Shown piece by piece: positions 17,801-27,287 of a DNA stretch of 64,000 nt (the stretch's first letter is position 1; each line of letters starts with the position of its first letter). Below the pieces are notes generated by a model. It saw only the letters and a list, made by a program, of their open reading frames with translations, ran no database searches and was not told the origin of the DNA. The translations under genes and the position numbers were made by a program. The stretch is from an uncultured Lachnospiraceae bacterium (lineage in GTDB: Bacteria > Bacillota > Clostridia > Lachnospirales > Lachnospiraceae), in the NCBI GenBank assembly GCA_946405185.1, contig CAMJGH010000001.1, forward strand, positions 1 to 64,000, written 5' to 3'.

Positions 17801-20113
17801 ATGGCCGATGAAGCCGTCATCCGCAGTCACGTCAAGGAAGACGTGGTCTTAAAACTTCAGAAGCCGGAGCATCTGATCAAATCGCCGCCCGACTTCACCT
17901 CGCCGGAGGAGCTGTTCAACGAGCTCCTTGACAGCGTGCGCAAGTATCACCCGTCGGACGATGTCAGCGGCATCCGCCGCGCGTACGAGGTGGCAGCCCG
18001 CTGTCATGGGGACCAACTGCGCCGGTCCGGGGAACCGTATATCATCCATCCGCTCTGTGTGGCCATCATCCTGGCCGAACTGGAGCTGGACAAGGAAACC
18101 ATCATCGCCGGCCTGCTGCATGACGTGGTGGAGGATACCACCATGACCATGGAAGGCGTGGCGGACCAGTTCGGGCGCGAAGTGGCGCTGCTGGTGGATG
18201 GCGTCACCAAACTGACCAAGCTGTCCTGGGACATGGACAAGGTGGAGGTGCAGGCCGAAAACCTGCGCAAGATGTTCCTCGCCATGGCCAAGGATATCCG
18301 CGTCATCCTGATCAAGCTGGCGGACCGTCTGCACAACATGCGCACCCTGCAGTACATGCGGCCAGAGAAGCAGCGCGAAAAAGCGCGTGAGACCATCGAG
18401 ATCTACTCGCCCATCGCCAACCGCTTGGGTATCAGCAAGATCAAGGTGGAACTGGACGACCTGTCGCTGATGTACCTGGAGCCGGATAAGTACCGCGAGC
18501 TCGAATCCCTCATGAACATGGGGCGGGATGACCGTCAGCACTTCGTGGAGGACATCATCAACGAAGTCTCCTGGCACATGGCCAACGCCGGCATCTCCTC
18601 GCACATCGAGGGGCGCGTCAAGCACTTCTTCTCCATCTACAAGAAGATGCTCACGCAGGGCAAGACGCTGGACCAGATCTACGATCTGTTCGCGGTGCGC
18701 ATCATCGTCAACGATGTCAAGGACTGCTATGGGGCGCTGGGCGTCATCCACGAGCTGTACAAGCCCGTGCCGGGGCGGTTCAAGGACTACATCGCCATGC
18801 CCAAGCCCAACATGTACCAGTCGCTGCACAACACGCTGATCGCGCCGAACGGCCGTCCGTTCGAGATCCAGATCCGCACGTGGGAGATGCACAAGACCGC
18901 CGAGTTCGGTATCGCGGCGCACTGGAAGTACAAGGAAGTGGGCTCCGGGCAGACGTCTTTGGAGCACGAAGAGCAGAAGATGAACTGGCTGCGCCAGGTG
19001 CTCGACTGGCAGAACGACATGTCGGACAACAAGGAGTTCTTAAGCGTTGTCAAGAACGACTTCGATCTGTTCACCGAGAGCGTCTACTGCTTTACCCCCA
19101 ACGGCGATGTGAAGACCCTGCCGGTGGGGTCCACCCCCATCGACTTTGCCTACTCCATTCATTCGGCGGTGGGCAACCGCATGGTGGGCGCGCGCGTCAA
19201 CGGGAAGCTGGTTCCCATCGACTACGCCATCCAGAACGGCGACCGCGTGGAGATCATGACCTCCCAGAACTCCAAGGGGCCCAGCCGGGACTGGCTGAAG
19301 GTCGTCAAGAGCGCCCAGGCTAAGTCCAAGATCAACCAGTGGTTCAAGAGCCAGTTAAAAGAAGACAACATCGTGCGCGGCCGTGAAGCCATCAATGCCT
19401 ACTGCCGCAGCCACGGCATCAACTGGCCGGATCTGTCCAAGGCGGAGTATCTGGAGCGGGTGCAGGCCAAGTACGGCTTCAAGGACTGGGATTCCGTGCT
19501 GGCGGCCATCGGCCACGGCGGCCTCAAGGAAGGCCAGGTGATCAACCGCCTGCAGGATCTGTATGACCGCGATCACCCGAAGGAGATCACGGATGAGGAA
19601 CTGCTGGCGCAGATGGCCGATGAGGGGGATGTCAATTCCCGCCACATGGTGCCCAAGTCGCAGTCGGGCATCGTGGTCAAAGGCCTGCATGACCTGGCAG
19701 TGCGCTTCTCCAAGTGCTGTTCGCCCGTGCCGGGCGATGAGATCGTGGGCTTCATCACCAGAGGCCGCGGCATCTCCATCCACCGCACGGACTGCATCAA
19801 CATGCTGAACCTCCCCGAGTTTGAGCGGGCGAGGCTGATCGATGCCGAGTGGGAGAAGGACGAAGCCGGCGGGAAGTATTCCACCGAGATCAAGATCTAC
19901 GCCAACAACCGCACCGGCATCCTGGTGGATATCTCCCGGATCTTCACCGAGCGCTCCATCGATATCACGTCGCTGTACTCCCGCATCGGCAAGAACGGGG
20001 TGGCGACCATCCAGATGGGCTTTGACATTTCGGGAGTGGACGAGCTGAACTACCTCGTCGAAAAAGTGCGTGCCGTGGCCGGTGTCATGGACATCGACCG
20101 CGTTGCCGGATAA
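17801..20113 (+). CDS. rel: Bifunctional (p)ppGpp synthetase/hydrolase, RelA/SpoT (Rel) family
   Basis: HD domain (AGLLHDVVEDT), synthetase (YQSLHNTLI...IQIRTWEMHKTAEFGIAAHWKYKE), TGS (CFTPNGDVKTLPVGSTPIDFAYSIHS), C-terminal ACT. Confidence 0.96.
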   Translation: MADEAVIRSHVKEDVVLKLQKPEHLIKSPPDFTSPEELFNELLDSVRKYHPSDDVSGIRRAYEVAARCHGDQLRRSGEPYIIHPLCVAIILAELELDKETIIAGLLHDVVEDTTMTMEGVADQFGREVALLVDGVTKLTKLSWDMDKVEVQAENLRKMFLAMAKDIRVILIKLADRLHNMRTLQYMRPEKQREKARETIEIYSPIANRLGISKIKVELDDLSLMYLEPDKYRELESLMNMGRDDRQHFVEDIINEVSWHMANAGISSHIEGRVKHFFSIYKKMLTQGKTLDQIYDLFAVRIIVNDVKDCYGALGVIHELYKPVPGRFKDYIAMPKPNMYQSLHNTLIAPNGRPFEIQIRTWEMHKTAEFGIAAHWKYKEVGSGQTSLEHEEQKMNWLRQVLDWQNDMSDNKEFLSVVKNDFDLFTESVYCFTPNGDVKTLPVGSTPIDFAYSIHSAVGNRMVGARVNGKLVPIDYAIQNGDRVEIMTSQNSKGPSRDWLKVVKSAQAKSKINQWFKSQLKEDNIVRGREAINAYCRSHGINWPDLSKAEYLERVQAKYGFKDWDSVLAAIGHGGLKEGQVINRLQDLYDRDHPKEITDEELLAQMADEGDVNSRHMVPKSQSGIVVKGLHDLAVRFSKCCSPVPGDEIVGFITRGRGISIHRTDCINMLNLPEFERARLIDAEWEKDEAGGKYSTEIKIYANNRTGILVDISRIFTERSIDITSLYSRIGKNGVATIQMGFDISGVDELNYLVEKVRAVAGVMDIDRVAG

Positions 20114-20179
20114 ACAGGCGCGAAGGCGCCCGGTCACTGCTGTTTCAACTGTCGTAAGAACGTGAAAAGGAGACAGGCA

Positions 20180-21346
20180 ATGGATAAAGTGAAGTTCGGT
20201 ATCATCGGCATTGGCAACCGCGGAAGCGGCCACTGCCGGCTCATACTCGCGGAAAACAGCCCCGAGATGGAACTGGCGGCTGTCTGCGACATTGACCCTG
20301 CGCGCATCCAGTGGGCCAAGGAGAACCTTCCGGACACCGTGAAGATCTTCACGGAAGCGGAAGACCTGATCGCCTCCCCGGATGTGAACGCCGTCATCAT
20401 CGCGGTGCCGCACTACGATCACCCGAAGTACGTGATCTCTTGCATGAAGCACGGCAAGCACGTCATCTGCGAGAAGCCGGCCGGCGTCTACACCAAGCAG
20501 GTGGTCGAGGCCAACGAAGAGACCAAAAAGCACCCGGAACTGGTCTTTGCCATGATGTTCAACCAGCGCACCAACCACCTGTACCGCGCTATGCATGAGA
20601 TGGCCGCCAGCGGCAAGTACGGGCAGATCAAGCGCGTCAACTGGATCATCACCGACTGGTACCGCACGCAGGCGTACTACAATTCCGGCGGGTGGCGTGC
20701 CACGTGGGCCGGCGAGGGCGGCGGCGTCCTCATGAACCAGAGCCCGCACCAGCTGGACCTCCTGCAGTGGATCTGCGGCCTGCCCGTCAAAGTCCGCGCG
20801 TTCTGCCACGAGGGCAAGTGGCATGACATCGAGGTGGACGACGATGTGACGGCCTACATGGAGTTTGCCAACGGCGCCACCGGCGTGTTCGTGACCTCCA
20901 CCGGTTCCGCCCCGGGCACCAACCGGTTTGAGCTGGAGTTTGAGAAGGCCAAGGTGGTCTGCGAGAACGACGAACTGTCCGTCTACGAACTGGAAGAGAA
21001 CGAGCGCGATTTCTGCTTTGCCTGCCCGCAGGGCTTTGCCAAGCCGGCCGGCCACTATGTCAAGGTGGAGACCGACGGCCAGAACCTGCAGCACATCGGC
21101 GTGATCCGCAACTTCGTGGCGGCCGTGCTGCACGGCGAGCCGCTGATCGCCTCCGGGCGCGACGGCATCTACGGGCTGGAACTGGCCAACGCCATGTTCC
21201 TCAGCTCGTGGCTGGACAAGACGGTCACCGTGCCGGTGGACCGCGAAGTCTACTGGGAAGAGCTGCAGAAGCGCATCGCTACCTCCAAGGTGAAGGAGAA
21301 CGTTCAGGCCATCACCGGGGACAACTCCGATCCGTTTGCCAACTGA
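20180..21346 (+). CDS. Gfo/Idh/MocA family oxidoreductase (copy 1)
   Basis: MDKVKFGIIGIGNRGSGHC Rossmann start; HVICEKPAGVYTKQV; GEGGGVLMNQSPHQLDLLQWICG. Confidence 0.92.
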   Translation: MDKVKFGIIGIGNRGSGHCRLILAENSPEMELAAVCDIDPARIQWAKENLPDTVKIFTEAEDLIASPDVNAVIIAVPHYDHPKYVISCMKHGKHVICEKPAGVYTKQVVEANEETKKHPELVFAMMFNQRTNHLYRAMHEMAASGKYGQIKRVNWIITDWYRTQAYYNSGGWRATWAGEGGGVLMNQSPHQLDLLQWICGLPVKVRAFCHEGKWHDIEVDDDVTAYMEFANGATGVFVTSTGSAPGTNRFELEFEKAKVVCENDELSVYELEENERDFCFACPQGFAKPAGHYVKVETDGQNLQHIGVIRNFVAAVLHGEPLIASGRDGIYGLELANAMFLSSWLDKTVTVPVDREVYWEELQKRIATSKVKENVQAITGDNSDPFAN

Positions 21347-21406
21347 TGTGAAGACTACCTGCCGGCGCACGGCGCCGGCGGGCCTTTTTTGAGAGGAGAA
21401 ACAGCC

Positions 21407-22582
21407 ATGTCAAAAGTCCGTCTGGGCATTCTGGGCATCGGCGGGATGGGCAGCGGCCATTGCCGCAACCTCCTGGCGGACCCGGACTGCGAACTTACGC
21501 TGGCCGCTGTCTGCGATATCAAAGAGAGCCGCAGGCAGTGGGCAAAGGAAAACCTGCCGGAGTCGGTCCTCATCTTCGACAACGCGGATGACATGATCGC
21601 TTCCGATGCCATCGACGCCGTGCTGGTGGCGGTCCCGCATTATGACCACCCGAAGTACGTCATCCAGGCACTGCAGCACGGCAAGCACGTCATGAGCGAG
21701 AAGCCGGCTGGCGTCTACACGAAGCAGGTGCGCGAAGCCATCGCGGAGGCCGAAAAGCATCCGGATCTGGTGTACGGCCTGATGTTCAATCAGCGCACCA
21801 ACCACGTCTACCGCGCCATGCACGATCTGGTGCAGGGCGGGCAGTACGGCGCCATGAAGCGCGTCAACTGGATCATCACGGACTGGTTCCGCACCCAGGC
21901 CTACTACAATTCCGGCGGGTGGCGCGCCACCTGGTCCGGCGAGGGCGGCGGCGTGCTCCTGAACCAGTGCCCGCACCAGCTCGACCTCCTGCAGTGGATC
22001 TGCGGCCTGCCGGTCAAGGTGGATGCGCACCTTTCTTTCGGCAAGTGGCATGACATCGAGGTGGAAGACGATGTGACCGCCTTCATGGAGTTTGAAAACG
22101 GCGCCACGGGCGTGTTCGTGACCACCACCGGGTCGTACCCGGGCACCAACCGCTTCGAGGTGGAGCTGGACCGCGCCAAGGTCGTTGTCGAGAACAACGA
22201 ACTGTACGTCTATGAGCTGGATCAGCCGGTCTCGGAAGTGCTGGCCAACTCCAACCAGGGCTTTGCCAGGATCCCCGGGCATGAAGTGAAGGTGGAGACG
22301 GACGGAAAGAACCCGCAGCACATGGGCGTGCTGGCCGCCTTTGCGGCCCGCATCCTGCGCGGTGAGCCGCTGGTTGCTGAAGGTCCGGAAGGCATCCGCG
22401 GGCTGACGCTTTCCAATGCCATGCACCTTTCGGCATGGCTCGGCCACGCGGTGGAGATCCCGTTCGACGAGGACCTCTATTACGACGAGCTGATGAAGCG
22501 TGTGGCCACGTCCCGCGTCAAGGAGAACGTGGCGGAAGTGACGTTCAATACCGACGGTTCCTACGGTTCCGAGAAAAAGTGA
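21407..22582 (+). CDS. Gfo/Idh/MocA family oxidoreductase (copy 2, tandem paralogue)
   Basis: MSKVRLGILGIGGMGSGHC; HVMSEKPAGVYTKQV; GEGGGVLLNQCPHQLDLLQWICG. Confidence 0.92.
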   Translation: MSKVRLGILGIGGMGSGHCRNLLADPDCELTLAAVCDIKESRRQWAKENLPESVLIFDNADDMIASDAIDAVLVAVPHYDHPKYVIQALQHGKHVMSEKPAGVYTKQVREAIAEAEKHPDLVYGLMFNQRTNHVYRAMHDLVQGGQYGAMKRVNWIITDWFRTQAYYNSGGWRATWSGEGGGVLLNQCPHQLDLLQWICGLPVKVDAHLSFGKWHDIEVEDDVTAFMEFENGATGVFVTTTGSYPGTNRFEVELDRAKVVVENNELYVYELDQPVSEVLANSNQGFARIPGHEVKVETDGKNPQHMGVLAAFAARILRGEPLVAEGPEGIRGLTLSNAMHLSAWLGHAVEIPFDEDLYYDELMKRVATSRVKENVAEVTFNTDGSYGSEKK

Positions 22583-22592
22583 GGAGGGTGAC

Positions 22593-23438
22593 ATGTTAGA
22601 AAAGTGTGTGATCACCGGCTTTGCCGATGAGATCGACAAGATGGTCGACAAGCAGCTGGAAGTGATGGAAAGCCTGGGCGTCAAGTACGTCGAGTTCCGC
22701 TCGGGCGATGAGATCCCGGTGGCCAAGTACACCATCGAGCAGGCCAAGGCCTTAAAAGAGCGCCTGGACGCCGCCGGCGTGAAGGTCTCCGCCGTGGGCA
22801 GCCCCATCGGCAAGATCCAGATCACGGACGATTTTGAGCCGCACTTCGAGGAGCTCAAGCACGTCTGCGAGCTGGCCAAGATCTGGGAGACCCCTTACAT
22901 CCGCATGTTCTCGTTCTTCATCCCGAAGGGCGAGGATCCGGCCACGTACAAGGACGAAGTGTTTGCCCGCATGGCCCGCTTTGTCGAGTACGCCAAGGAA
23001 GCCGGCGTGGTGCTGCTGCACGAGAACGAGAAGGGCATCTACGGCGACATCGCCCCGCGCTGCAAGGAACTCATGGAAGCCTTCTACGGCGACAACTTCA
23101 AGTGCACCTTCGACTTTGCCAACTTCGTGCAGTGCAAGCAGGATACGCTGGAAGCCTATGAACTGCTGAAGCCGTACATCCACTATGTGCACATCAAGGA
23201 TGCCATATGGGAGACCGGCACCGTGGTGCCGGCCGGCAAGGGCGACGGCCACGTGGCCGAGATCCTCGGCAAGCTGGATGCCGCGGGCTACGAAGGGTTC
23301 CTGAGCCTGGAGCCGCATCTGGCCAACTTCGCCACCTTCAAGACGCTCGAGCAGGACGGCGCGAAGCTGGGCGAAGGCACCGGCACCTGGGCCTACACCA
23401 CCGCGCACGCCGCGCTGATGGAGATCCTGGGCCGGTAA
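22593..23438 (+). CDS. Sugar phosphate isomerase/epimerase family TIM-barrel protein
   Basis: 281 aa; ITGFADEIDKMVDKQLEVMESLGVKYVEFRS; HENEKGIYGD; YVHIKDAIW; LSLEPHL. Confidence 0.88.
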   Translation: MLEKCVITGFADEIDKMVDKQLEVMESLGVKYVEFRSGDEIPVAKYTIEQAKALKERLDAAGVKVSAVGSPIGKIQITDDFEPHFEELKHVCELAKIWETPYIRMFSFFIPKGEDPATYKDEVFARMARFVEYAKEAGVVLLHENEKGIYGDIAPRCKELMEAFYGDNFKCTFDFANFVQCKQDTLEAYELLKPYIHYVHIKDAIWETGTVVPAGKGDGHVAEILGKLDAAGYEGFLSLEPHLANFATFKTLEQDGAKLGEGTGTWAYTTAHAALMEILGR

Positions 23439-23463
23439 GGCGTGTAAGCGTTTACAGATTTCA

Positions 23464-23492
23464 GGGAGATTCCGTGAGGGATCTCCCTTTTT
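23464..23492 (+). terminator. Intrinsic terminator
   Basis: GGGAGAT-TCCGTGAGGG-ATCTCCC followed by TTTTT. Confidence 0.8.
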
Positions 23493-23497
23493 GTTAG

Positions 23498-23515
23498 CCA
23501 AAATCGTGATTTTGG
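23498..23515. promoter_or_regulatory. Operator-like palindrome
   Basis: CCAAAATC-GT-GATTTTGG, perfect 8-bp arms, 2 bp upstream of a candidate -35. Confidence 0.5.
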
Positions 23516-23517
23516 GC

Positions 23518-23546
23518 TTGCCGCCATGCGTCCGCGAGGCCATAAT
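23518..23546 (+). promoter_or_regulatory. Promoter candidate for the LamG-containing gene
   Basis: TTGCCG (23518-23523), 17-bp spacer, CATAAT (23541-23546). Confidence 0.45.
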
Positions 23547-23594
23547 AGGAGTGCTGACGGTCACACGGTTTTCACGGAAACGGAGGAAGCTTCA

Positions 23595-26500
23595 ATGGAA
23601 AACCTGGATAACAAGTCTCTTTTATTCTGGCTGTCGGGGAAGAGCACCACGGCCGAGAAAGCGGCCGGTATGGCGGCGGCCTGGTTTGAGGACGGCGTCA
23701 CGCTGGTGCCGGGCGGCGGCATCGCCATGGAAGCCCGCAGCACGGTGGCCTGGCAGGCTGAAAAGAATATGTACGCGGAGCGCGGCACCCTGTCGTTTTT
23801 CTGGCGCAGCCGCTTCCCGGTGGGCGCGACCGCGTTTCCCATCTTCCGGGCGGGGTATGCCGATCACTCCAGCTGGGACCAGTGTTTTCTGCGCATCGAT
23901 TACAACGGGGAGTCCGGCATCGAAGCGTTTGTGACGGATATCAACCTGAATCGCATCCGCTGCTGGGGGACGCTGGAGACGTTCCCGGCGCCGGAGGAGT
24001 GGTTCCACATCGCGCTCACCTGGGATGAGACGGTGGGCGTCCGCCTGTACGTGAACGGCAAAGAACTGGCCCGCAAGGATCAGCCGGCCGTGTACTTTGC
24101 CGGCCTGTACGGCTTCGGGCCGCACGCCCGCATCATCGGGCCGTGGCACGTGCAGAGTGACTATAACTTTACTCGCGGCGGCGATACGAAGATGATCGCC
24201 GTGTATGACCACGCGCTGACGGCGGACGAGATCGCCGTGCTGGGCGAGGGGAAACTGCCGGATGCGGCGCCGTTTGGCATCAATTACCGTGATCCGGCCG
24301 TCAAGGAGGTGTTCCGCCACCGCAACGGCCTGACCGGGCCGGTGCCGCGCGTGCCGGAAAACGCCTGCGCCCGCAAGGTGGAGGTGTCCGATGCGTACGA
24401 CCTCAAGCGCTGGTGGTACAAGGGGATGGACGGCATCCGCGAGACCACCTGGCCGGGCGTCTACAACCGTTCCCGCCTGGAAGGCCGCAACGACTACTTC
24501 CAGCTGCCGGACTGGGACTGCTATTCGGTCTCCGGCAAGACGCTGGAGCTGCGCCTGCCTCACGAGCCGTACAACCACGTGGAGATCTCCGGGTCCGCCG
24601 CCGGAAAGCTGGAAGCGGTGGACGAGACCGGTTTTGTGAAGGAAGAGCTGCTGGAACGCCCGGCGGGGTATGAGCGCACCGCGGACACCGTGCCGGCCGG
24701 CATCGGCGGGCGGGTCCGCTTCACGAACGGCCAGATGGAGGATCCCATCGGGGATATCTCATTCTTCAACGTTTACGAAGGCTGCGCGCCGGCGGGCGCC
24801 AGGTCGGTCACCTACCGGGTGATGCCGGGGCGAGATGCGGCCTGCGAAGGGTCGGCCAGCCTCTATGAGTTCATCGACGGGCGCTTCCTGCCGTACGAAA
24901 AGATGGTCTACACGGCCGTCCCGGAAGGCGAAGAAAAAGACCTGACGGGCGCCTGCGATCTGCCGTTCGCGGCGTACTATCCGTTCTATCACGTGGTCAT
25001 CCCGTACGAAGCGGATGATGCGTACGGCTTGGATGGCATCGAGCTGTCCTTTGACACCCTGGCGGACCGTGATGCGGTCTTTTCGGTGCAGGTGAAGGAC
25101 CCGCTGTGGTACTACCGCAACCTCGCACAGTTTACGTTCCGCGGGCACCCCGGAAAGCGCCAGACGCTGTGGCTGGATGTGCGCGACCGGATCCTGCCCG
25201 AGAAGCGCGCGCTGTATCTGACCATCGCCGTCACCTGCCCGAAGGCCGGTGCGGCGCTGATGAAGAGCCTGACGGTGCGCACGGTGTTCAAAAAGGCCGC
25301 GGAAGCCAAAGCGGAGCATGTGCAGGACCGCTTCACCCAGATCCGTGATCTGACCGGGCACTTCACCGAGGAGAGCCCGTTTGACAACCGCTACTGGAAC
25401 TACACCCGCTGGCAGCGGGATATCCTGGATCTGCTGAAGGTGGATCCGGACCATGAGCTGGGGTGGAACTATTACGCCATGATCGTGGACCGCCACCCGA
25501 AGGAGTTTGCGGCCAACGCCACGCCGGATTATCTGGGTCGGCCCATGCCGGAGCCGAAGCGCTTTGACTATAACGAGCCGGTGCCGGAGGGCGTGCCCGC
25601 CTGGGCGTACAAGCAGGTGGAGTACCTGCGGCACTACAAGAAGATCATCCAGTTCTACATCGATGAGCGCCAGATCGAAAACGGCGAGCTGGGCGGCGGT
25701 CTGTCGGATGACGGCGACTTTGTGGCCACCTGGGGACAGCTGGCGCTCATGGATGCCGACGGCGCCAAGGTGAAGAAGGCCATGGAGACCAACGAGCAGG
25801 CCTTCTTTGACCAGGGGTTGTTCACCAACGGTCTGTGCTCGATCCAGGCGGACGAGCTGCACTCCTCAGAAGAAGGTCAGGTGTCGCTGTGCGCCTGCAT
25901 GAACACCTTCCCGGGCAAGCCGCACTGGCTGGAGCACGCCATGGAGATGGCCCGTCAGCTGGACTGGATCACCGGGGTGAACGAAGCGGGCCACCGGCAC
26001 GTGAAGAGCTGCTATTACTCCGGGTCCGTGATCGCCGAAGACCACCCGTGGGGCAGCCAGCAGAGCTGCAGCTTCATCTCGCTGGAAGTGGCCTGGCAGG
26101 TGGCGCTCTACAACGGCAACCCGTACATTCTGTCCGTCCTGAAGGAACTGGCGGACTCCATGAGAGACCACTTCCATGAGGACGAGAACTACCTGCATAC
26201 TTACATCCGCTTTGAGGACGATGAGGAACAGCCCGACATCGGGCGCCGCAACAACGGCAACCGGCTTCTCATGATCCCGGCCGCCTGGATGCTCAACGAC
26301 CCGTCCTACATGGCGTACCTGACCGGCGGCGGAAAAGGCATGGCCGTGGAGAACGGCGGCATGTGCGAGAAGGATACCGGCATCCCGCTGCATCCCATCA
26401 AGGCCGGCACGGCGGATGTCATCGACAAAGACGCCATCGCGAAGCGCTACGCCGTGCTCAACAACAAGGCCGGCATGAAGGAATACTACTGCACCGAAGG

Positions 26501-27284
26501 GCACCCGTGGATCGACCGCGTCTACTGCGAACCGGCCGCGCTCTACTGCGACCGCCTGGCGGATCCGTCGGATGCGCAGGTGCGCTGCACCTTCCCGATG
26601 AACCGCATCGCCTGGCAGTTCACCAACTGGGGCGATGACGAGCGCGTGGCCATCATCTCGCCCATCTGCGAGGCGGACCACATCCGCGTCATCACGCACA
26701 ACCTGTCGGACCGCACGGTGCTGGCGGACATGTTCGGGTGGAACGTGAAGCCCGGCAAGTGGGAGCTGGTGTACGGCACGGACACAGACGACGATGACCG
26801 GGCCGACGAACACGTGGTGAGCCAGACGGTCACGTTTGAAAACACGCGGTCCGTGCGCCTCATCCTGCCGGCCGGCAGGACCACCGCCATCGAGATGCGC
26901 CTTCTGGAAGAGGGGACGCCGTACTGGCAGCGCCCGGATCTGGGCGTGGATGAGACCGACATCCGCGTGTTCGATCACGGCATCAACGTACGCATCCATT
27001 CGCTGGGCGCCGTAGCCGCACCACCGGTCAACGTGGTGTTAAAAGACACCGACGGAAACGTGCTCAAGTGCGCGAAGCTCCCGGCCATGGAAGCGCCCAC
27101 AGACCTCCTGCCGCGCACCCGCGACGTGATCTTCTACCTGCACCACGTGACGGAAGCGCAGTTAAAAGGCGCGTACGTGGAGATCGACCCGGAGAACACG
27201 CTCTGCGAGATCACCCGGATGAACAACATTGTGAAGATCGACGGCGCGCTCAAAAAACGGAAACCCGTGCTGTCGACAAGGTAA
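23595..27284 (+). CDS. Large LamG/concanavalin-like-domain protein, probably carbohydrate-active, no obvious signal peptide
   Basis: About 1230 aa from MENLDNKSLLFWLSG; N-terminal EEWFHIALTWDETVGVRLYVNGKELARKD...IAVYDHALTADEIAVL is LamG-like; long uncharacterised mid region and C-terminus. Confidence 0.7.
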   Translation: MENLDNKSLLFWLSGKSTTAEKAAGMAAAWFEDGVTLVPGGGIAMEARSTVAWQAEKNMYAERGTLSFFWRSRFPVGATAFPIFRAGYADHSSWDQCFLRIDYNGESGIEAFVTDINLNRIRCWGTLETFPAPEEWFHIALTWDETVGVRLYVNGKELARKDQPAVYFAGLYGFGPHARIIGPWHVQSDYNFTRGGDTKMIAVYDHALTADEIAVLGEGKLPDAAPFGINYRDPAVKEVFRHRNGLTGPVPRVPENACARKVEVSDAYDLKRWWYKGMDGIRETTWPGVYNRSRLEGRNDYFQLPDWDCYSVSGKTLELRLPHEPYNHVEISGSAAGKLEAVDETGFVKEELLERPAGYERTADTVPAGIGGRVRFTNGQMEDPIGDISFFNVYEGCAPAGARSVTYRVMPGRDAACEGSASLYEFIDGRFLPYEKMVYTAVPEGEEKDLTGACDLPFAAYYPFYHVVIPYEADDAYGLDGIELSFDTLADRDAVFSVQVKDPLWYYRNLAQFTFRGHPGKRQTLWLDVRDRILPEKRALYLTIAVTCPKAGAALMKSLTVRTVFKKAAEAKAEHVQDRFTQIRDLTGHFTEESPFDNRYWNYTRWQRDILDLLKVDPDHELGWNYYAMIVDRHPKEFAANATPDYLGRPMPEPKRFDYNEPVPEGVPAWAYKQVEYLRHYKKIIQFYIDERQIENGELGGGLSDDGDFVATWGQLALMDADGAKVKKAMETNEQAFFDQGLFTNGLCSIQADELHSSEEGQVSLCACMNTFPGKPHWLEHAMEMARQLDWITGVNEAGHRHVKSCYYSGSVIAEDHPWGSQQSCSFISLEVAWQVALYNGNPYILSVLKELADSMRDHFHEDENYLHTYIRFEDDEEQPDIGRRNNGNRLLMIPAAWMLNDPSYMAYLTGGGKGMAVENGGMCEKDTGIPLHPIKAGTADVIDKDAIAKRYAVLNNKAGMKEYYCTEGHPWIDRVYCEPAALYCDRLADPSDAQVRCTFPMNRIAWQFTNWGDDERVAIISPICEADHIRVITHNLSDRTVLADMFGWNVKPGKWELVYGTDTDDDDRADEHVVSQTVTFENTRSVRLILPAGRTTAIEMRLLEEGTPYWQRPDLGVDETDIRVFDHGINVRIHSLGAVAAPPVNVVLKDTDGNVLKCAKLPAMEAPTDLLPRTRDVIFYLHHVTEAQLKGAYVEIDPENTLCEITRMNNIVKIDGALKKRKPVLSTR

Positions 27285-27287
27285 ACC

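Noticed and set aside
19355-21370. 671-aa minus-strand ORF
   Set aside because: Spans rel and Gfo/Idh/MocA genes in antisense, no recognisable domain, typical shadow ORF.
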